DNA from: Bradyrhizobium centrolobii
GTDB lineage: Bacteria > Pseudomonadota > Alphaproteobacteria > Rhizobiales > Xanthobacteraceae
Assembly (NCBI RefSeq): GCF_001641635.1
Contig: NZ_LUUB01000079.1
Span: forward strand, 329,308-393,307
Reading direction: 5' to 3'
DNA: 64,000 bases
Each line of letters begins with the position of its first letter. The stretch's first letter is position 1. The position numbers were made by a program, and so were the translations under genes. Of this stretch, positions 16,156 through 26,272 are shown piece by piece. The notes beneath the pieces are model-generated. The model worked only from the letters and a program-made list of their open reading frames with translations, did no database searches and was not told the DNA's origin.

Positions 16156-19100
16156 ATGATCGGTTTGGTTCGCGCCGTCACAATCTGCGCAACGCTCGCG
16201 TTCGGCCTCAGCGCAACTCAGGCCGCGGACAAGGCTTTCAAGCGCGACGATCTCGCCGACTCCGCCATTAAGCTGGAAGCCCAGATCAAGAGCGAGGCCG
16301 GGCCGGTGGCCAAGAGCAACGCGACGCTGCGCACCGACGCCGACGCCGCGTTCCGGCGTAGCGATGTCCGCAGTGGCCTGTCGGTCCTCGGCCAGATCGC
16401 CGCGACGACGCCTGATGATGCCGGCAACTGGCTGCGGCTTGCGAAGGTCATCTTCCAGATCACGCCGAAGAGCTCGAGCGAGCAGACGTTCCTGCTGGAG
16501 CGCGCCTCTACCGCCGCCTACATCGCCTATCAGCGCGCCGGCAATGCCGGGGAGGAGGCCGACGCGCTCGCGGTGCTCGGCAAGTCGCTTGCCGAGCGCA
16601 AGCTCTGGCGGCCTGCGCTGGATGCGCTGCGGCTGTCGCTCGACATGCGCGAGGTCGCCGACGTCCGCGGGAGTTACGAAAAGCTGCGCGACGAGCACGG
16701 CTTCCGGCTGCTCGACTATACCGTGGACTCGGATTCGGCGAGCCCGCGGGCCTGCTTCCAGTTCTCCGAGGAGCTTGCCAAGCGCACCGACTTCGCGCCG
16801 TTCCTGGCACTCGCTGGGCAAGACAAGCCGGCGCTGTCGGCCGAGGGCAAGCAGCTCTGCGTCGACGGGCTGAAGCATGGCGAGCGCTACAACATCAACC
16901 TGCGCGCCGGCCTGCCGTCGACCGTCAAGGAGGGCCTGCCGAAATCGGCCGAGTTAAACATCTATGTGCGCGACCGCAAACCCTTCGTGCGCTTCAGCAG
17001 TCGCGCCTATGTGCTGCCGAGGACCGGCCAGCGCGGCATTCCCGTGGTCAGCGTCAACACGCCCGCGGTCAATATCAACGTGTTCCGGATCGGCGACCGC
17101 AATTTGATCAACACGGTCGTCGACAGCGACTTCCAGAAGACGCTGTCGCGCTACCAGCTCACCGATCTCGGCGGCGAGCGCGGCGTCAAGGTCTGGTCCG
17201 GCGAGCTCGCGACCGCGATGACGCTGAACCAGGACGTCACAACCGCATTCCCGGTCGATCAGGCGCTCGGCGAGCTCCTGCCCGGCGTCTACGTGATGAC
17301 GGCGGCGGCCAAGGGGCCGGGCTCCGACGACGACTACCAGCTCGCCACACAATGGTTCATCGTCTCCGATCTCGGTGTGTCGGCCTATTCCGGCAATGAC
17401 GGCATCCACGTCTTCGTCAACTCGCTGGCCTCGACCGACCCGGTCGCGAAGGCCGAGGTGCGGCTGGTCGCGCGCAACAACGAGATCCTGGCCGCCCGCA
17501 AGACCGACGAGAGCGGCCACGTGCTGTTCGAGGCGGGACTCGCGCGCGGCGAAGGCGGCCTGTCGCCGGCGCTGCTGACGGTCACGGGCGAGAAAGCCGA
17601 CTATGCCTTCCTCAGCCTGAAGACCAGCGCCTTCGACCTGTCTGATCGCGGCGTGGCGGGGCGCGCGGTGCCGGCCGGCGCCGATGCCTTCGTCTATGCC
17701 GAGCGCGGCGTCTACCGCTCCAACGAGACGGTCTTTCTCACGGCGCTGCTGCGCGACGGGCAGGGCAATGCCGTGACCGGCGGACCGCTGACGCTGGTGA
17801 TCGAGCGCCCCGACGGCGTCGAATTCCGCCGCGCCGTGCTGTCCGACCAGGGCGCGGGCGGTCGCACGCTCTCCGTGCAGCTCAACTCGGCTGTCCCGAC
17901 CGGCACCTGGCGGGTGCGCGCCTTCACGGATCCGAAGGGCTCCTCGGTCGGCGAGACCACCTTCATGGTCGAGGACTATGTCCCGGATCGGATCGAATTC
18001 GATTTGTCCGCCAAGGACAAGCTGATCAAAGCTAACGCTCCTGTGGAGCTGAAGGTCGACGGCCATTTCCTCTACGGCGCGCCGGCCTCGGGCCTCCAGC
18101 TTGAAGGCGACATGCTGGTTGCGCCTGCGACCGAACGACCGGGCTTTGCCGGCTACCAGTTCGGCGTCGCGGACGAAGAGACCACCTCGAACGAGCGCAC
18201 GCCGCTGGAGAATCTCCCCGAGGCCGATGCCAATGGCGTTGCGACCTTCCCGGTGACGCTGGACAAGCAGCCGGCCTCGACGCGTCCGCAGGAGGCGCAG
18301 ATCTTCGTCCGCATGGCCGAGACCGGCGGGCGCGCGGTGGAGCGCAAGCTCGTGCTGCCGGTCGCGCCAGCCGCTGCGATGATCGGCGTCAAACCGCTGT
18401 TCGGCGACAAAAATGTTGCCGAGGGCGACAAGGCCGAGTTCGACGTTGTCTTCGTCTCGCCCGAGGGCAAGACGCTACCCCGCGACGGTCTGCGCTACGA
18501 GCTCCTGAGGATGGAGTCGCGCTACCAGTGGTATCGCCAGAACAATTACTGGGAGTACGAGCCGGTCAAATCGACCTCGCGCGTCGCTGACGGTGATCTC
18601 GTCGTTGCCGCCGACAAGCCGTCGCGCATTTCGCTCGTGCCACAGCCCGGCCGCTATCGGCTCGACGTCAAGTCGAACGACGCGGACGGCCCGGTGACCT
18701 CCGTGCAGTTCGATGTCGGCTGGTACTCCGATGGCAGCGCCGACACTCCGGATCTGCTGGAGACCTCGATCGACAAGCCGCAATACGCCTCCGGCGACAC
18801 GATGACGGTGTCCGCGAATGTCCGCACCGCCGGGAAGCTCACCATCAACGTGCTCGGTGATCGTCTGCTCACGACGCAGACTCTGGATGTGATGGAGGGC
18901 ACTGCGCAGGTGAAGATTCCGGTCGGCAAGGACTGGGGCACCGGCGCCTATGTGGTGGCGACGCTGCGTCGTCCGCTCGACGCCGCCGCGCAGCGCATGC
19001 CCGGCCGCGCGATCGGGCTGAAATGGTTTGGCATCGACAAGCAGACCCGCACGCTTCAGGTCAAGCTGACCCCGCCGGCGCTGATCCGGCCGAACTCGAG

Positions 19101-21360
19101 GCTGAAGATCCCGGTCAAGCTCGAGGGTCTGAATCCCGGCGAGGACGCCAAGATCGTCATCGCGGCGGTCGATGTCGGCATCCTCAATCTCACCAACTAC
19201 AAGCCGCCAGCGCCGGACGACTATTATCTCGGCCAGCGCCGCCTGACCGCCGAGATCCGCGATCTCTACGGCCAGCTCATCGACGGCATGCAGGGCACGC
19301 GCGGCCAGATCAAGTCCGGCGGCGATGCCGGGGCGGCCGAGCTCCAGGGCTCGCCGCCCACGCAAAAGCCGCTCGCGCTCTATTCCGGCATCGTCACGGT
19401 CGGCGCTGACGGCAGCGCCGACGTGAGCTTCGACATTCCGGAGTTCGCCGGCACGGCGCGCGTGATGGCTGTGGCCTGGACCGCCACAAAACTTGGCCGT
19501 GCCAACACCGACGTCGTGATCCGCGATCCCGTGGTGCTCACCGCGACGCTGCCGCGTTTCCTGCTCAACGGTGATCACGGCACGGTCAATCTCGAGATCG
19601 ACAATGTCGAGGGGCAGGCCGGCGACTACAAGATCAACGTGACGACGGGCGGTCCGGTGAAGATGACCGGCAATCCCGCGACCACCGTCAAGCTCGCCGC
19701 CAAGCAGCGCAACTCGTTCTCGCTCGCGCTCGATGCGACGGCCGCGGGGCAGGCGACCCTCGACGTCGACATCACCGGGCCGAATGGCTTAGCGCTGGCC
19801 CGCCACTACGCACTCGACGTCAAGGCGGCGACGCAGGTGCTGGCGCGGCGCTCGATCCGTACCCTGGCGAAGGGCGAGAGCCTGACGCTGACCTCGGACA
19901 TGTTCTCCGACCTCGTGCCGGGCACCGGCAGCGTCTCGGTCTCGGCGAGCCTGTCGACCGCGCTCGATGCGGCGACGATCCTCAAGGCGCTCGACCGCTA
20001 TCCCTATGGATGCTCGGAGCAGATCACGAGCCGCGCCATGCCGCTGCTCTATGTCAACGAGCTTGCGGCCGGTGTGCATCTGGCCATGGACACCGAGGTC
20101 GATCAGCGCATCCGCGACGCGATCGAGCGGCTGCTCGCGCGCCAGGGCTCCAACGGCTCGTTCGGCCTGTGGTCGGCGGGCGGTGATGACGCCTGGCTCG
20201 ACGCCTATGTCACGGACTTCCTGACCCGGGCCCGCGAAAAGGGCTTTGTGGTGCCGGACGTGCTGTTCAAGAACGCGCTCGACCGCATCCGCAACTCCGT
20301 CGTCAACGCCAATGAGCCGGAGAAGGACGGCGGCCGCGATCTCGCCTATGGCCTCTACGTGCTGGCGCGCAATGGCGCGGCGCCGATCGGCGACCTCCGC
20401 TATCTCGCCGACACCAAGCTGAGCAACCTCGCGACGCCCATCGCAAAGTCGCAGCTCGCTGCGGCGCTGGCGCTCGTCGGCGACCGCAACCGCGCGGAGC
20501 GGGTCTATGGCGCTGCGCTCGACAGCCTCGCGCCGAAGCCGGTGCTGGAGTTCGGCCGCAGCGACTATGGCTCGCAGCTCCGCGACGCCGCGGCGCTGGT
20601 CTCGCTCGCAAGCGAAGGCAACGCGCCGAAGGCGACGCTGACGCAGGCCGTGTCGCGGGTCGAGACCGCGCGCGGGCTGACGCCGTACACCTCGACGCAG
20701 GAGAATGCGTGGCTGGTGCTGGCGGCGCGTGCGCTCGCCAAGGAGAACCTGTCGGTCGAGGTCGACGGCCAGCCGATCAAGACCGCGCTCTACCGCAGCT
20801 ACAAAGCCGCGACGCTGGAGGGCAAGCCGCTGAAGATCACGAACACCGGGGACGCGCCGGTGCAGGCGGTGGTCTCGGTCTCGGGCTCGCCGGTCACGCC
20901 GGAGCCGGCCGCCTCCAACGGCTTCAAAATCGAGCGCAGCTACTTCACGCTCGACGGCAAGTCCGCCGACATCAGCAAGGTCAAGCAGAACGATCGCTTC
21001 GCTGTGGTGTTGAAGATCACCGAGGCCAAACCGGAATTCGGCCACATCATGGTGTCGGACTATCTGCCGGCGGGCCTGGAGATCGACAATCCGAAGCTGG
21101 TGTCGTCGGGCGACAGCGGCACGCTGGACTGGATCGAGGACGGCGTAGAGGCAGAAGATACCGAATTCCGCGACGACCGCTTCACGGCGGCGGTCGACCG
21201 GGCCTCGGACGCCAAGTCGGTCTTCACCGTCGCCTATGTCGTGCGCGCGGTTTCGCCCGGCAAATACGTGCTGCCGCAGGCCTATGTCGAGGACATGTAC
21301 AATCCCTCGCGTTACGGCCGCACCGGGACGGGGACGGTCGAGGTGCGGGCGGCGAAGTGA
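16156..21360 (+). CDS. Bacterial alpha-2-macroglobulin family protein (YfhM-like)
   Basis: This 1,734-residue periplasmic protein starts with a signal peptide (VTICATLAFGLSATQAAD). It has the series of MG beta domains, an alpha-2-macroglobulin block and the thioester motif GCSEQ with Cys at about residue 1286 and Gln at 1289, followed by an alpha-toroid region (LLARQGSNGSFGLWSAGG). The family traps attacking proteases: cleavage of a bait region exposes the thioester, which binds the protease. The extra N-terminal helical region (residues 25-200) is typical of the large bacterial type. The gene for PBP1C follows, a pairing known in many bacteria where the two are thought to guard and repair the wall after outer-membrane damage. 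Confidence 0.92.
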   Translation: MIGLVRAVTICATLAFGLSATQAADKAFKRDDLADSAIKLEAQIKSEAGPVAKSNATLRTDADAAFRRSDVRSGLSVLGQIAATTPDDAGNWLRLAKVIFQITPKSSSEQTFLLERASTAAYIAYQRAGNAGEEADALAVLGKSLAERKLWRPALDALRLSLDMREVADVRGSYEKLRDEHGFRLLDYTVDSDSASPRACFQFSEELAKRTDFAPFLALAGQDKPALSAEGKQLCVDGLKHGERYNINLRAGLPSTVKEGLPKSAELNIYVRDRKPFVRFSSRAYVLPRTGQRGIPVVSVNTPAVNINVFRIGDRNLINTVVDSDFQKTLSRYQLTDLGGERGVKVWSGELATAMTLNQDVTTAFPVDQALGELLPGVYVMTAAAKGPGSDDDYQLATQWFIVSDLGVSAYSGNDGIHVFVNSLASTDPVAKAEVRLVARNNEILAARKTDESGHVLFEAGLARGEGGLSPALLTVTGEKADYAFLSLKTSAFDLSDRGVAGRAVPAGADAFVYAERGVYRSNETVFLTALLRDGQGNAVTGGPLTLVIERPDGVEFRRAVLSDQGAGGRTLSVQLNSAVPTGTWRVRAFTDPKGSSVGETTFMVEDYVPDRIEFDLSAKDKLIKANAPVELKVDGHFLYGAPASGLQLEGDMLVAPATERPGFAGYQFGVADEETTSNERTPLENLPEADANGVATFPVTLDKQPASTRPQEAQIFVRMAETGGRAVERKLVLPVAPAAAMIGVKPLFGDKNVAEGDKAEFDVVFVSPEGKTLPRDGLRYELLRMESRYQWYRQNNYWEYEPVKSTSRVADGDLVVAADKPSRISLVPQPGRYRLDVKSNDADGPVTSVQFDVGWYSDGSADTPDLLETSIDKPQYASGDTMTVSANVRTAGKLTINVLGDRLLTTQTLDVMEGTAQVKIPVGKDWGTGAYVVATLRRPLDAAAQRMPGRAIGLKWFGIDKQTRTLQVKLTPPALIRPNSRLKIPVKLEGLNPGEDAKIVIAAVDVGILNLTNYKPPAPDDYYLGQRRLTAEIRDLYGQLIDGMQGTRGQIKSGGDAGAAELQGSPPTQKPLALYSGIVTVGADGSADVSFDIPEFAGTARVMAVAWTATKLGRANTDVVIRDPVVLTATLPRFLLNGDHGTVNLEIDNVEGQAGDYKINVTTGGPVKMTGNPATTVKLAAKQRNSFSLALDATAAGQATLDVDITGPNGLALARHYALDVKAATQVLARRSIRTLAKGESLTLTSDMFSDLVPGTGSVSVSASLSTALDAATILKALDRYPYGCSEQITSRAMPLLYVNELAAGVHLAMDTEVDQRIRDAIERLLARQGSNGSFGLWSAGGDDAWLDAYVTDFLTRAREKGFVVPDVLFKNALDRIRNSVVNANEPEKDGGRDLAYGLYVLARNGAAPIGDLRYLADTKLSNLATPIAKSQLAAALALVGDRNRAERVYGAALDSLAPKPVLEFGRSDYGSQLRDAAALVSLASEGNAPKATLTQAVSRVETARGLTPYTSTQENAWLVLAARALAKENLSVEVDGQPIKTALYRSYKAATLEGKPLKITNTGDAPVQAVVSVSGSPVTPEPAASNGFKIERSYFTLDGKSADISKVKQNDRFAVVLKITEAKPEFGHIMVSDYLPAGLEIDNPKLVSSGDSGTLDWIEDGVEAEDTEFRDDRFTAAVDRASDAKSVFTVAYVVRAVSPGKYVLPQAYVEDMYNPSRYGRTGTGTVEVRAAK

Positions 21361-21402
21361 GGCGGATGGTGATATGAACGAAGGAGCCGGCCCTCAGCCT
21401 CG

Positions 21403-21480
21403 TCATTCCGGGGCGGTGCGCAGCACCGAACCCGGAATCTCGAGATTCCGGGTCTGGTCCTTCGGACCATCCCGGAATGA
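21403..21480. repeat. Palindromic repeat, CATTCCGG family (copy 2)
   Basis: This runs from TCATTCCGGGGCGG to CCATCCCGGAATGA with a central palindrome GGAATCTCGAGATTCC. Its right half (GGTCTGGTCCTTCGGACCAT) is nearly the reverse complement of the copy at 59780-59817. It sits inside a likely operon, between the macroglobulin gene and pbpC. Confidence 0.85.
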
Positions 21481-21505
21481 CCGCAGCGGAGCAGGGCGGC
21501 GCGCT

Positions 21506-23566
21506 ATGCGCGTCCTCTCCGCGCTCGCGCTCGCATTCATCCTTGCCGTCGGCGCCTCCGTCGCCTGGGTCTACTCCCTCGGGCCGCTGCCGCTCGATCA
21601 GGCTCGCGCCGTCTCCACCACCGTCGTGGATCGCAACGGAAAACTGCTGCGTGCCTATGCCATGGCCGACGGCCGCTGGCGGCTGCCGGTCGATGCCGAG
21701 GCGAACGTCGATCCAACCTATCTGAAGCTGCTGTTCGCCTATGAGGACCAGCGCTTCTATGCCCATGATGGCGTTGATCCGCTCGCGCTCGGCCGCGCCG
21801 CAGTGCAGCTTGCGACGCGCTGGCAAATCGTGTCGGGCGGCTCGACCATCACCATGCAGCTGGCGCGATTGATGGAGCCGCGGCGGCAGCGCTCCCTCTA
21901 TGCAAAGCTGCACCAGATCGTGCGCGCGATCGAGCTGGAGCGCAGCTTGAGCAAGGACCAGATCCTCGACCTCTATCTCGCGCTCGCTCCTTATGGCGGC
22001 AATCTCGAAGGCATCCGTGCCGCCTCGATCGCCTATCTCGGCAAGGAGCCGAAGCGGCTGTCGCTGGCCGAAGCCGCGCTGCTGGTCGCGCTGCCGCAAT
22101 CGCCGGAGACGCGCAGGCTCGATCGTTATCCCGAGGCAGCCCGCATCGCGCGTGACCGCGTGCTCGATCGCATGGTCGAGGAGCATCTGGTCAGCGCCGA
22201 GGATGCGAAGCAGGCCAAGGCTGCCCCCATTCCGAAGCTGCGCAAGCCGATGCCGATCCTGGCGCCGCATGCCTCCGACACTGCGCTGGCAACCTTCAAG
22301 GATACGCCGATCATCAAGCTGACGCTGGACGCCAATCTCCAGAAGGTGCTGGAGCCGCTGGCGCGCGACCGCGCCGTTGCGCTCGGACCCAACATCTCGG
22401 TCGGCATCATCGTCGTCGACAACGAGAGCGGCGACGTGCTCGCACGCGTCGGTTCGGCGGATTATTTCGACGAGAGCCGGGCAGGGCAGGTCGACATGAC
22501 CCGCGCCATCCGCTCGCCGGGCTCAACCCTCAAGCCTTTCATCTATGGGCTCGCCTTCGAGGACGGCTTCGTCCATCCCGAGAGCCTGATCGAGGACCGT
22601 CCCGTCCACTTCGGCTCTTACGCGCCGGAAAATTTCGACATGACGTTCCAGGGCACGGTGCCCGTAAGGAAGGCGCTGCAATTGTCGCTGAACGTGCCAG
22701 CGATCGTGCTGCTCGACCGCGTCGGATCGAGCCGGCTGGCGTCGCGGCTGCGGCAGGCCGGCGGCAATCTCGTTCTGCCCAAGGACGAGACCCCTGGGCT
22801 CGCGATGGGGCTCGGCGGTGTCGGCGTGACGCTCCAGGACCTTGCGCAACTCTATGCGGGCCTCGCCCGGCTCGGCACCACAAAGCCGCTGCGCGAGGTC
22901 ATGGCTGGCAAGGACGATCGCGAGCCGATGCGGCTCCTTGATCAGGTGGCGGCCTGGCAGGTCGGCAACGTGCTGCTGGGCACGCCGCCGCCGGAGAACG
23001 CGGCCCATAACCGCATCGCCTTTAAGACCGGCACGTCTTACGGCTACCGCGACGCCTGGTCGGTGGGATTTGACGGCCGCATGACCATCGGCGTCTGGGT
23101 CGGCCGGCCCGACGGTGCGCCGGTTCCCGGTCTGATCGGTCGCGTGGCCGCCGCACCCATCCTGTTCGACGCCTTTGCCCGGACCGGCAAGACGCTGGCC
23201 CCGTTGCCGAAGCCGCCCAAGGGAACCCTGGTCGCCAGCAACACTAAGCTGCCGTTGCCGCTCAAGCGGTTCCGCCCAGTCGGGGAACTCGTGCGGATCG
23301 GGGGCGAGCAGGCCCCGCACATCCAGTTCCCGCTGAACGGCTCGCGGATCGACGTAGACCGCACGGGTGGCCAGGAGGCGGCCGCCATGCCGGTCAAGGT
23401 CGCCGGCGGCGTCCTGCCGATGACGATCCTGGTCAATGGCACGTCGCTCGGGGAGATCGACGGCCGGCGCCAGCGCCTGATCGATCCGCCCGGTCCGGGG
23501 TTTGCCCGCCTGACCGTGATCGACGCCACGGGCGCGGCGGACACAGTTGTCATTCGATTTCAATGA
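21506..23566 (+). CDS. pbpC: Penicillin-binding protein 1C
   Basis: This 686-residue bifunctional wall synthase has an N-terminal anchor (residues 3-24), a GT51 transglycosylase with the catalytic Glu in AYEDQRFYAHDG (about residue 80), a transpeptidase with SxxK at Ser340 (GSTLKPF), SLN at 394 and KTGTS at 507, and the small C-terminal BiPBP_C domain typical of PBP1C. I chose the ATG at 21506; the open frame extends back to 21236 through the upstream gene and a repeat, which is not protein-like. It pairs with the macroglobulin gene upstream. Confidence 0.93.
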   Translation: MRVLSALALAFILAVGASVAWVYSLGPLPLDQARAVSTTVVDRNGKLLRAYAMADGRWRLPVDAEANVDPTYLKLLFAYEDQRFYAHDGVDPLALGRAAVQLATRWQIVSGGSTITMQLARLMEPRRQRSLYAKLHQIVRAIELERSLSKDQILDLYLALAPYGGNLEGIRAASIAYLGKEPKRLSLAEAALLVALPQSPETRRLDRYPEAARIARDRVLDRMVEEHLVSAEDAKQAKAAPIPKLRKPMPILAPHASDTALATFKDTPIIKLTLDANLQKVLEPLARDRAVALGPNISVGIIVVDNESGDVLARVGSADYFDESRAGQVDMTRAIRSPGSTLKPFIYGLAFEDGFVHPESLIEDRPVHFGSYAPENFDMTFQGTVPVRKALQLSLNVPAIVLLDRVGSSRLASRLRQAGGNLVLPKDETPGLAMGLGGVGVTLQDLAQLYAGLARLGTTKPLREVMAGKDDREPMRLLDQVAAWQVGNVLLGTPPPENAAHNRIAFKTGTSYGYRDAWSVGFDGRMTIGVWVGRPDGAPVPGLIGRVAAAPILFDAFARTGKTLAPLPKPPKGTLVASNTKLPLPLKRFRPVGELVRIGGEQAPHIQFPLNGSRIDVDRTGGQEAAAMPVKVAGGVLPMTILVNGTSLGEIDGRRQRLIDPPGPGFARLTVIDATGAADTVVIRFQ

Positions 23567-23617
23567 TACCGGCTTAAGCGGTTGTGGGGACGGCAGTTTC
23601 AGCGTAAGCGGAACCAA

Positions 23618-25360
23618 ATGCCCGAGACCTTTACCCGCCCCCGCTTTGGTCAGCCGCGCGAGCCGAAATCCCCGGTGAATCCGGGCAATCGGCTGGTGCG
23701 CCTGATCGATGCCGCCACCGCCAGCCACCCTCGTGCGGTCGGCTTTCTCGTGCTGTGCGCGCTGCTGCTTTTCCTGCCCGGCTTCTTCACCATTCCGCCG
23801 ATCGACCGCGACGAGGCTCGCTTTGCGCAGGCCACCAAGCAGATGGTCGAGAGCGGCGACTATGTCGACATCCGCTTCCAGGATGACGTCCGCTACAAGA
23901 AGCCGGTCGGCATCTACTGGCTGCAAGCTGCAGCGGTTGAAACCGCTTCGGCGCTCAGACTGCCGAAGGCCGAATTGCGCATCTGGGTCTACCGGATACC
24001 CTCGCTGATCGGCGCGATCGGCGCCGTGCTGATGACCTACTGGACCGCGCTTGGCTTCGTCACGCGGCGCGCCGCGGTGCTTGCGGCGCTGATGATGTGC
24101 GCCTCGGTGCTGCTCGGCGTGGAAGCGCGGCTCGCCAAGACTGACGCGATGCTGCTGTTCTGTGTGGTCGCGGCGATGGGCGCGATGGCTCGGGCCTATC
24201 TGTCCTGGCAGCGCGCGGAGGACCAGACGCATCCGCCCTGGAGCTGGCCCGCGATCTTCTGGACCGCGATTGCCGTCGGCATCCTGATCAAGGGGCCGCT
24301 GATCCTGATGTTCGCGGGCCTTACCGTGATCGCGCTCGCGATCCAGGACCGCGACTCCTCGTGGCTGTGGCGGCTGCGCCCGGTCTGGGGCCTGATGTGG
24401 ACGCTGGTGCTGGTGCTGCCCTGGTTCATCGCGATCTTCTGGCGCGCGGGCGATGCCTTCTTCGCCGATTCCGTCGGCGGCGACATGCTCAGCAAGATCG
24501 GCGCCCAGGAATCCCATGGCGCGCCGCCCGGGCTCTACCTGCTCCTGTTCTGGATCACCTTCTGGCCGGGCGCGCCGCTTGCGGCGATGGCTGTGCCCGC
24601 GGTCTGGCGCGCGCGCCGCGAGCCCGGCGCGCAGTTTTTGCTGGCGTGGCTGGTCCCGTCCTGGATCGTGTTCGAGGCGGTGCTGACCAAGCTGCCGCAC
24701 TACGTGCTGCCGCTCTATCCGGCGATTGCGATCCTCACGGCCGGTGCGCTGGAACGGCAGGTGCTGTCGCGGTCCTGGCTGATGCGTGGCTCGGCCTGGT
24801 GGTTCGTGATCCCGGCTGGCGGCTCGATCATCGCGGTGGTCGGCGCGGTCATGCTGACGCGGCAGCCGGCTTTCGTCGCCTGGCCGTTCATCGCGGCTTC
24901 GCTGATCTTTGGCCTGTTCGCCTGGTGGCTCTACGACAACAACCGCGCCGAGCGCTCGCTGCTCAACGCGCTGGTCGCCGCGCTGATGCTGGCGGTGGCG
25001 GTCTACGGCATTGTGCTGCCGTCGCTGACGCCGCTGTTTCCGAGCATCGAGATCGCACGCGCCTTGCGCAACGTCACCTGCGTCGGGCCGAAGGCCGCCT
25101 CCGCCGGCTATCACGAGCCGAGCCTCGTTTTCCTGACGGGCACCTCGACGCTGCTCACCGACGGTTCTGGCGCGGCAGACTTCCTGCGGCAGGGAAGCTG
25201 CCGCTTCGCGCTGATCGAGCAGCGTTCGGAGCGCAGCTTCGTGCAGCGCGCCGAGGCGATCGGGCTGCGCTACAAGGTCGGCGCGCGGATCGACGGCTAT
25301 AATTTCTCGCAAGGGCGCGCGATCTCGATTTCGATCTTCCGTTCCGAAGGCACCGAGTAG
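23618..25360 (+). CDS. ArnT/PMT-like polyprenyl-phosphate-sugar glycosyltransferase
   Basis: This 580-residue membrane protein belongs to the GT-C fold families of ArnT and protein O-mannosyltransferases, which use a polyprenyl-phosphate sugar in the periplasm. The first outer loop has the acidic catalytic motif IDRDEARFAQATKQM, followed by RYKKPVGIYWLQ, as in ArnT, and about twelve membrane helices follow. The next three genes encode a PAP2 phosphatase, a DPM1-like GT2 enzyme and a LAB_N protein, so this is the likely transferase of a lipid A or surface-glycan modification cassette. The sugar and acceptor cannot be read from sequence. The ATG at 23618 is chosen over an earlier frame start at 23582. 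Confidence 0.88.
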   Translation: MPETFTRPRFGQPREPKSPVNPGNRLVRLIDAATASHPRAVGFLVLCALLLFLPGFFTIPPIDRDEARFAQATKQMVESGDYVDIRFQDDVRYKKPVGIYWLQAAAVETASALRLPKAELRIWVYRIPSLIGAIGAVLMTYWTALGFVTRRAAVLAALMMCASVLLGVEARLAKTDAMLLFCVVAAMGAMARAYLSWQRAEDQTHPPWSWPAIFWTAIAVGILIKGPLILMFAGLTVIALAIQDRDSSWLWRLRPVWGLMWTLVLVLPWFIAIFWRAGDAFFADSVGGDMLSKIGAQESHGAPPGLYLLLFWITFWPGAPLAAMAVPAVWRARREPGAQFLLAWLVPSWIVFEAVLTKLPHYVLPLYPAIAILTAGALERQVLSRSWLMRGSAWWFVIPAGGSIIAVVGAVMLTRQPAFVAWPFIAASLIFGLFAWWLYDNNRAERSLLNALVAALMLAVAVYGIVLPSLTPLFPSIEIARALRNVTCVGPKAASAGYHEPSLVFLTGTSTLLTDGSGAADFLRQGSCRFALIEQRSERSFVQRAEAIGLRYKVGARIDGYNFSQGRAISISIFRSEGTE

Positions 25361-25361
25361 G

Positions 25362-26207
25362 ATGTCGACGCCCGCCGAGATTGCGCCTCGCGCGAGTTAT
25401 CCCGCGCAACTGGCGGCAGTGTCCGGGCGGGCGCTGGCGCAGCTTGTGCGCGCGCCATCGCACTCGCGCCGGGCGGAAGCCGCACGAAAGCTGGCGCTGC
25501 ACTCGCTCTGGCTCAGCGCGGCGGGCGCGGCTTTGATCATCGCCCTGATGCTCGCGTTCGATCTGACCGAGATCCAGTTGATGCCGGCGCGCGGCACGCC
25601 CGGCCTGTGGCCGATCCGCATCCTCACCGATTTCGGCAAGGACGAGTATGTGCTCTCGGTGCTGGCCGTCGCGCTCGTGGCCACCGCGCTCGTTGCCGCA
25701 GGCCTGCACGGCACGCGCCGCGCGCTGCTGCTCGGCCTCGGCACGCGGCTGCAATTCATCTTCCTTTCGGTGCTGGTTTCCGTCTTCGCCGGCGAAATTC
25801 TGAAATTCATCATCGGCCGCGGCCGGCCCTTCGTCGGCGGCAAGGCTGATCCGTTCAACTTCGTTCCGTTCCAGGGAACGGAGGCTTATTACAGCCTGCC
25901 GTCCGCCCACGCTGTCACGGCGTTCGCACTGGCGTTCGCGATCTCTGCGCTGTGGCCGCGCCTGCGCGTGTTCATGTTCACCTACGCGATCGTCATCCTG
26001 CTGACCCGGCTTGTGCTGCTTGCGCATCACCCGAGCGACGTCGTCGCCGGCGCCCTGGTCGGCATGGTCAGCGCCATGGCGGTCCGTTACTGGTTTGCGG
26101 CCCGCAGGCTCAGCTTCGCCATCCGCGCCGACGGCACCATTGTGCCTCTTCCGGGACCGGTCGGAGGGCGCCTCAAAAGGGTTGCCCGCGGGGCATCCGC
26201 CCCATAA
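25362..26207 (+). CDS. PAP2 family membrane phosphatase
   Basis: This 281-residue protein shows all three signature blocks of the PAP2 superfamily: KFIIGRGRP, PSAHAVTA and RLVLLAHHPSDVVAGALVG, with the catalytic His in the last. Five or six membrane helices are visible. Relatives remove phosphate from lipid A (LpxE, LpxF), undecaprenyl pyrophosphate or phosphatidate. The ATG lies one base after the ArnT-like stop, so the genes are coupled. The neighbours favour lipid A or polyprenyl lipid as substrate. Confidence 0.9.
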   Translation: MSTPAEIAPRASYPAQLAAVSGRALAQLVRAPSHSRRAEAARKLALHSLWLSAAGAALIIALMLAFDLTEIQLMPARGTPGLWPIRILTDFGKDEYVLSVLAVALVATALVAAGLHGTRRALLLGLGTRLQFIFLSVLVSVFAGEILKFIIGRGRPFVGGKADPFNFVPFQGTEAYYSLPSAHAVTAFALAFAISALWPRLRVFMFTYAIVILLTRLVLLAHHPSDVVAGALVGMVSAMAVRYWFAARRLSFAIRADGTIVPLPGPVGGRLKRVARGASAP

Positions 26208-26272
26208 AAGCGGCTGCCTGCCGGGGATGCCGGTTCCCCGGGGCAGGCCAATTCCAACCACGAGCTTTCGAT

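Noticed and set aside
22523-25312. A 929-residue open frame on the minus strand
   Set aside because: It covers pbpC and the ArnT-like gene, both firmly supported, and its translation is Arg/Gln/His-rich low-quality sequence.
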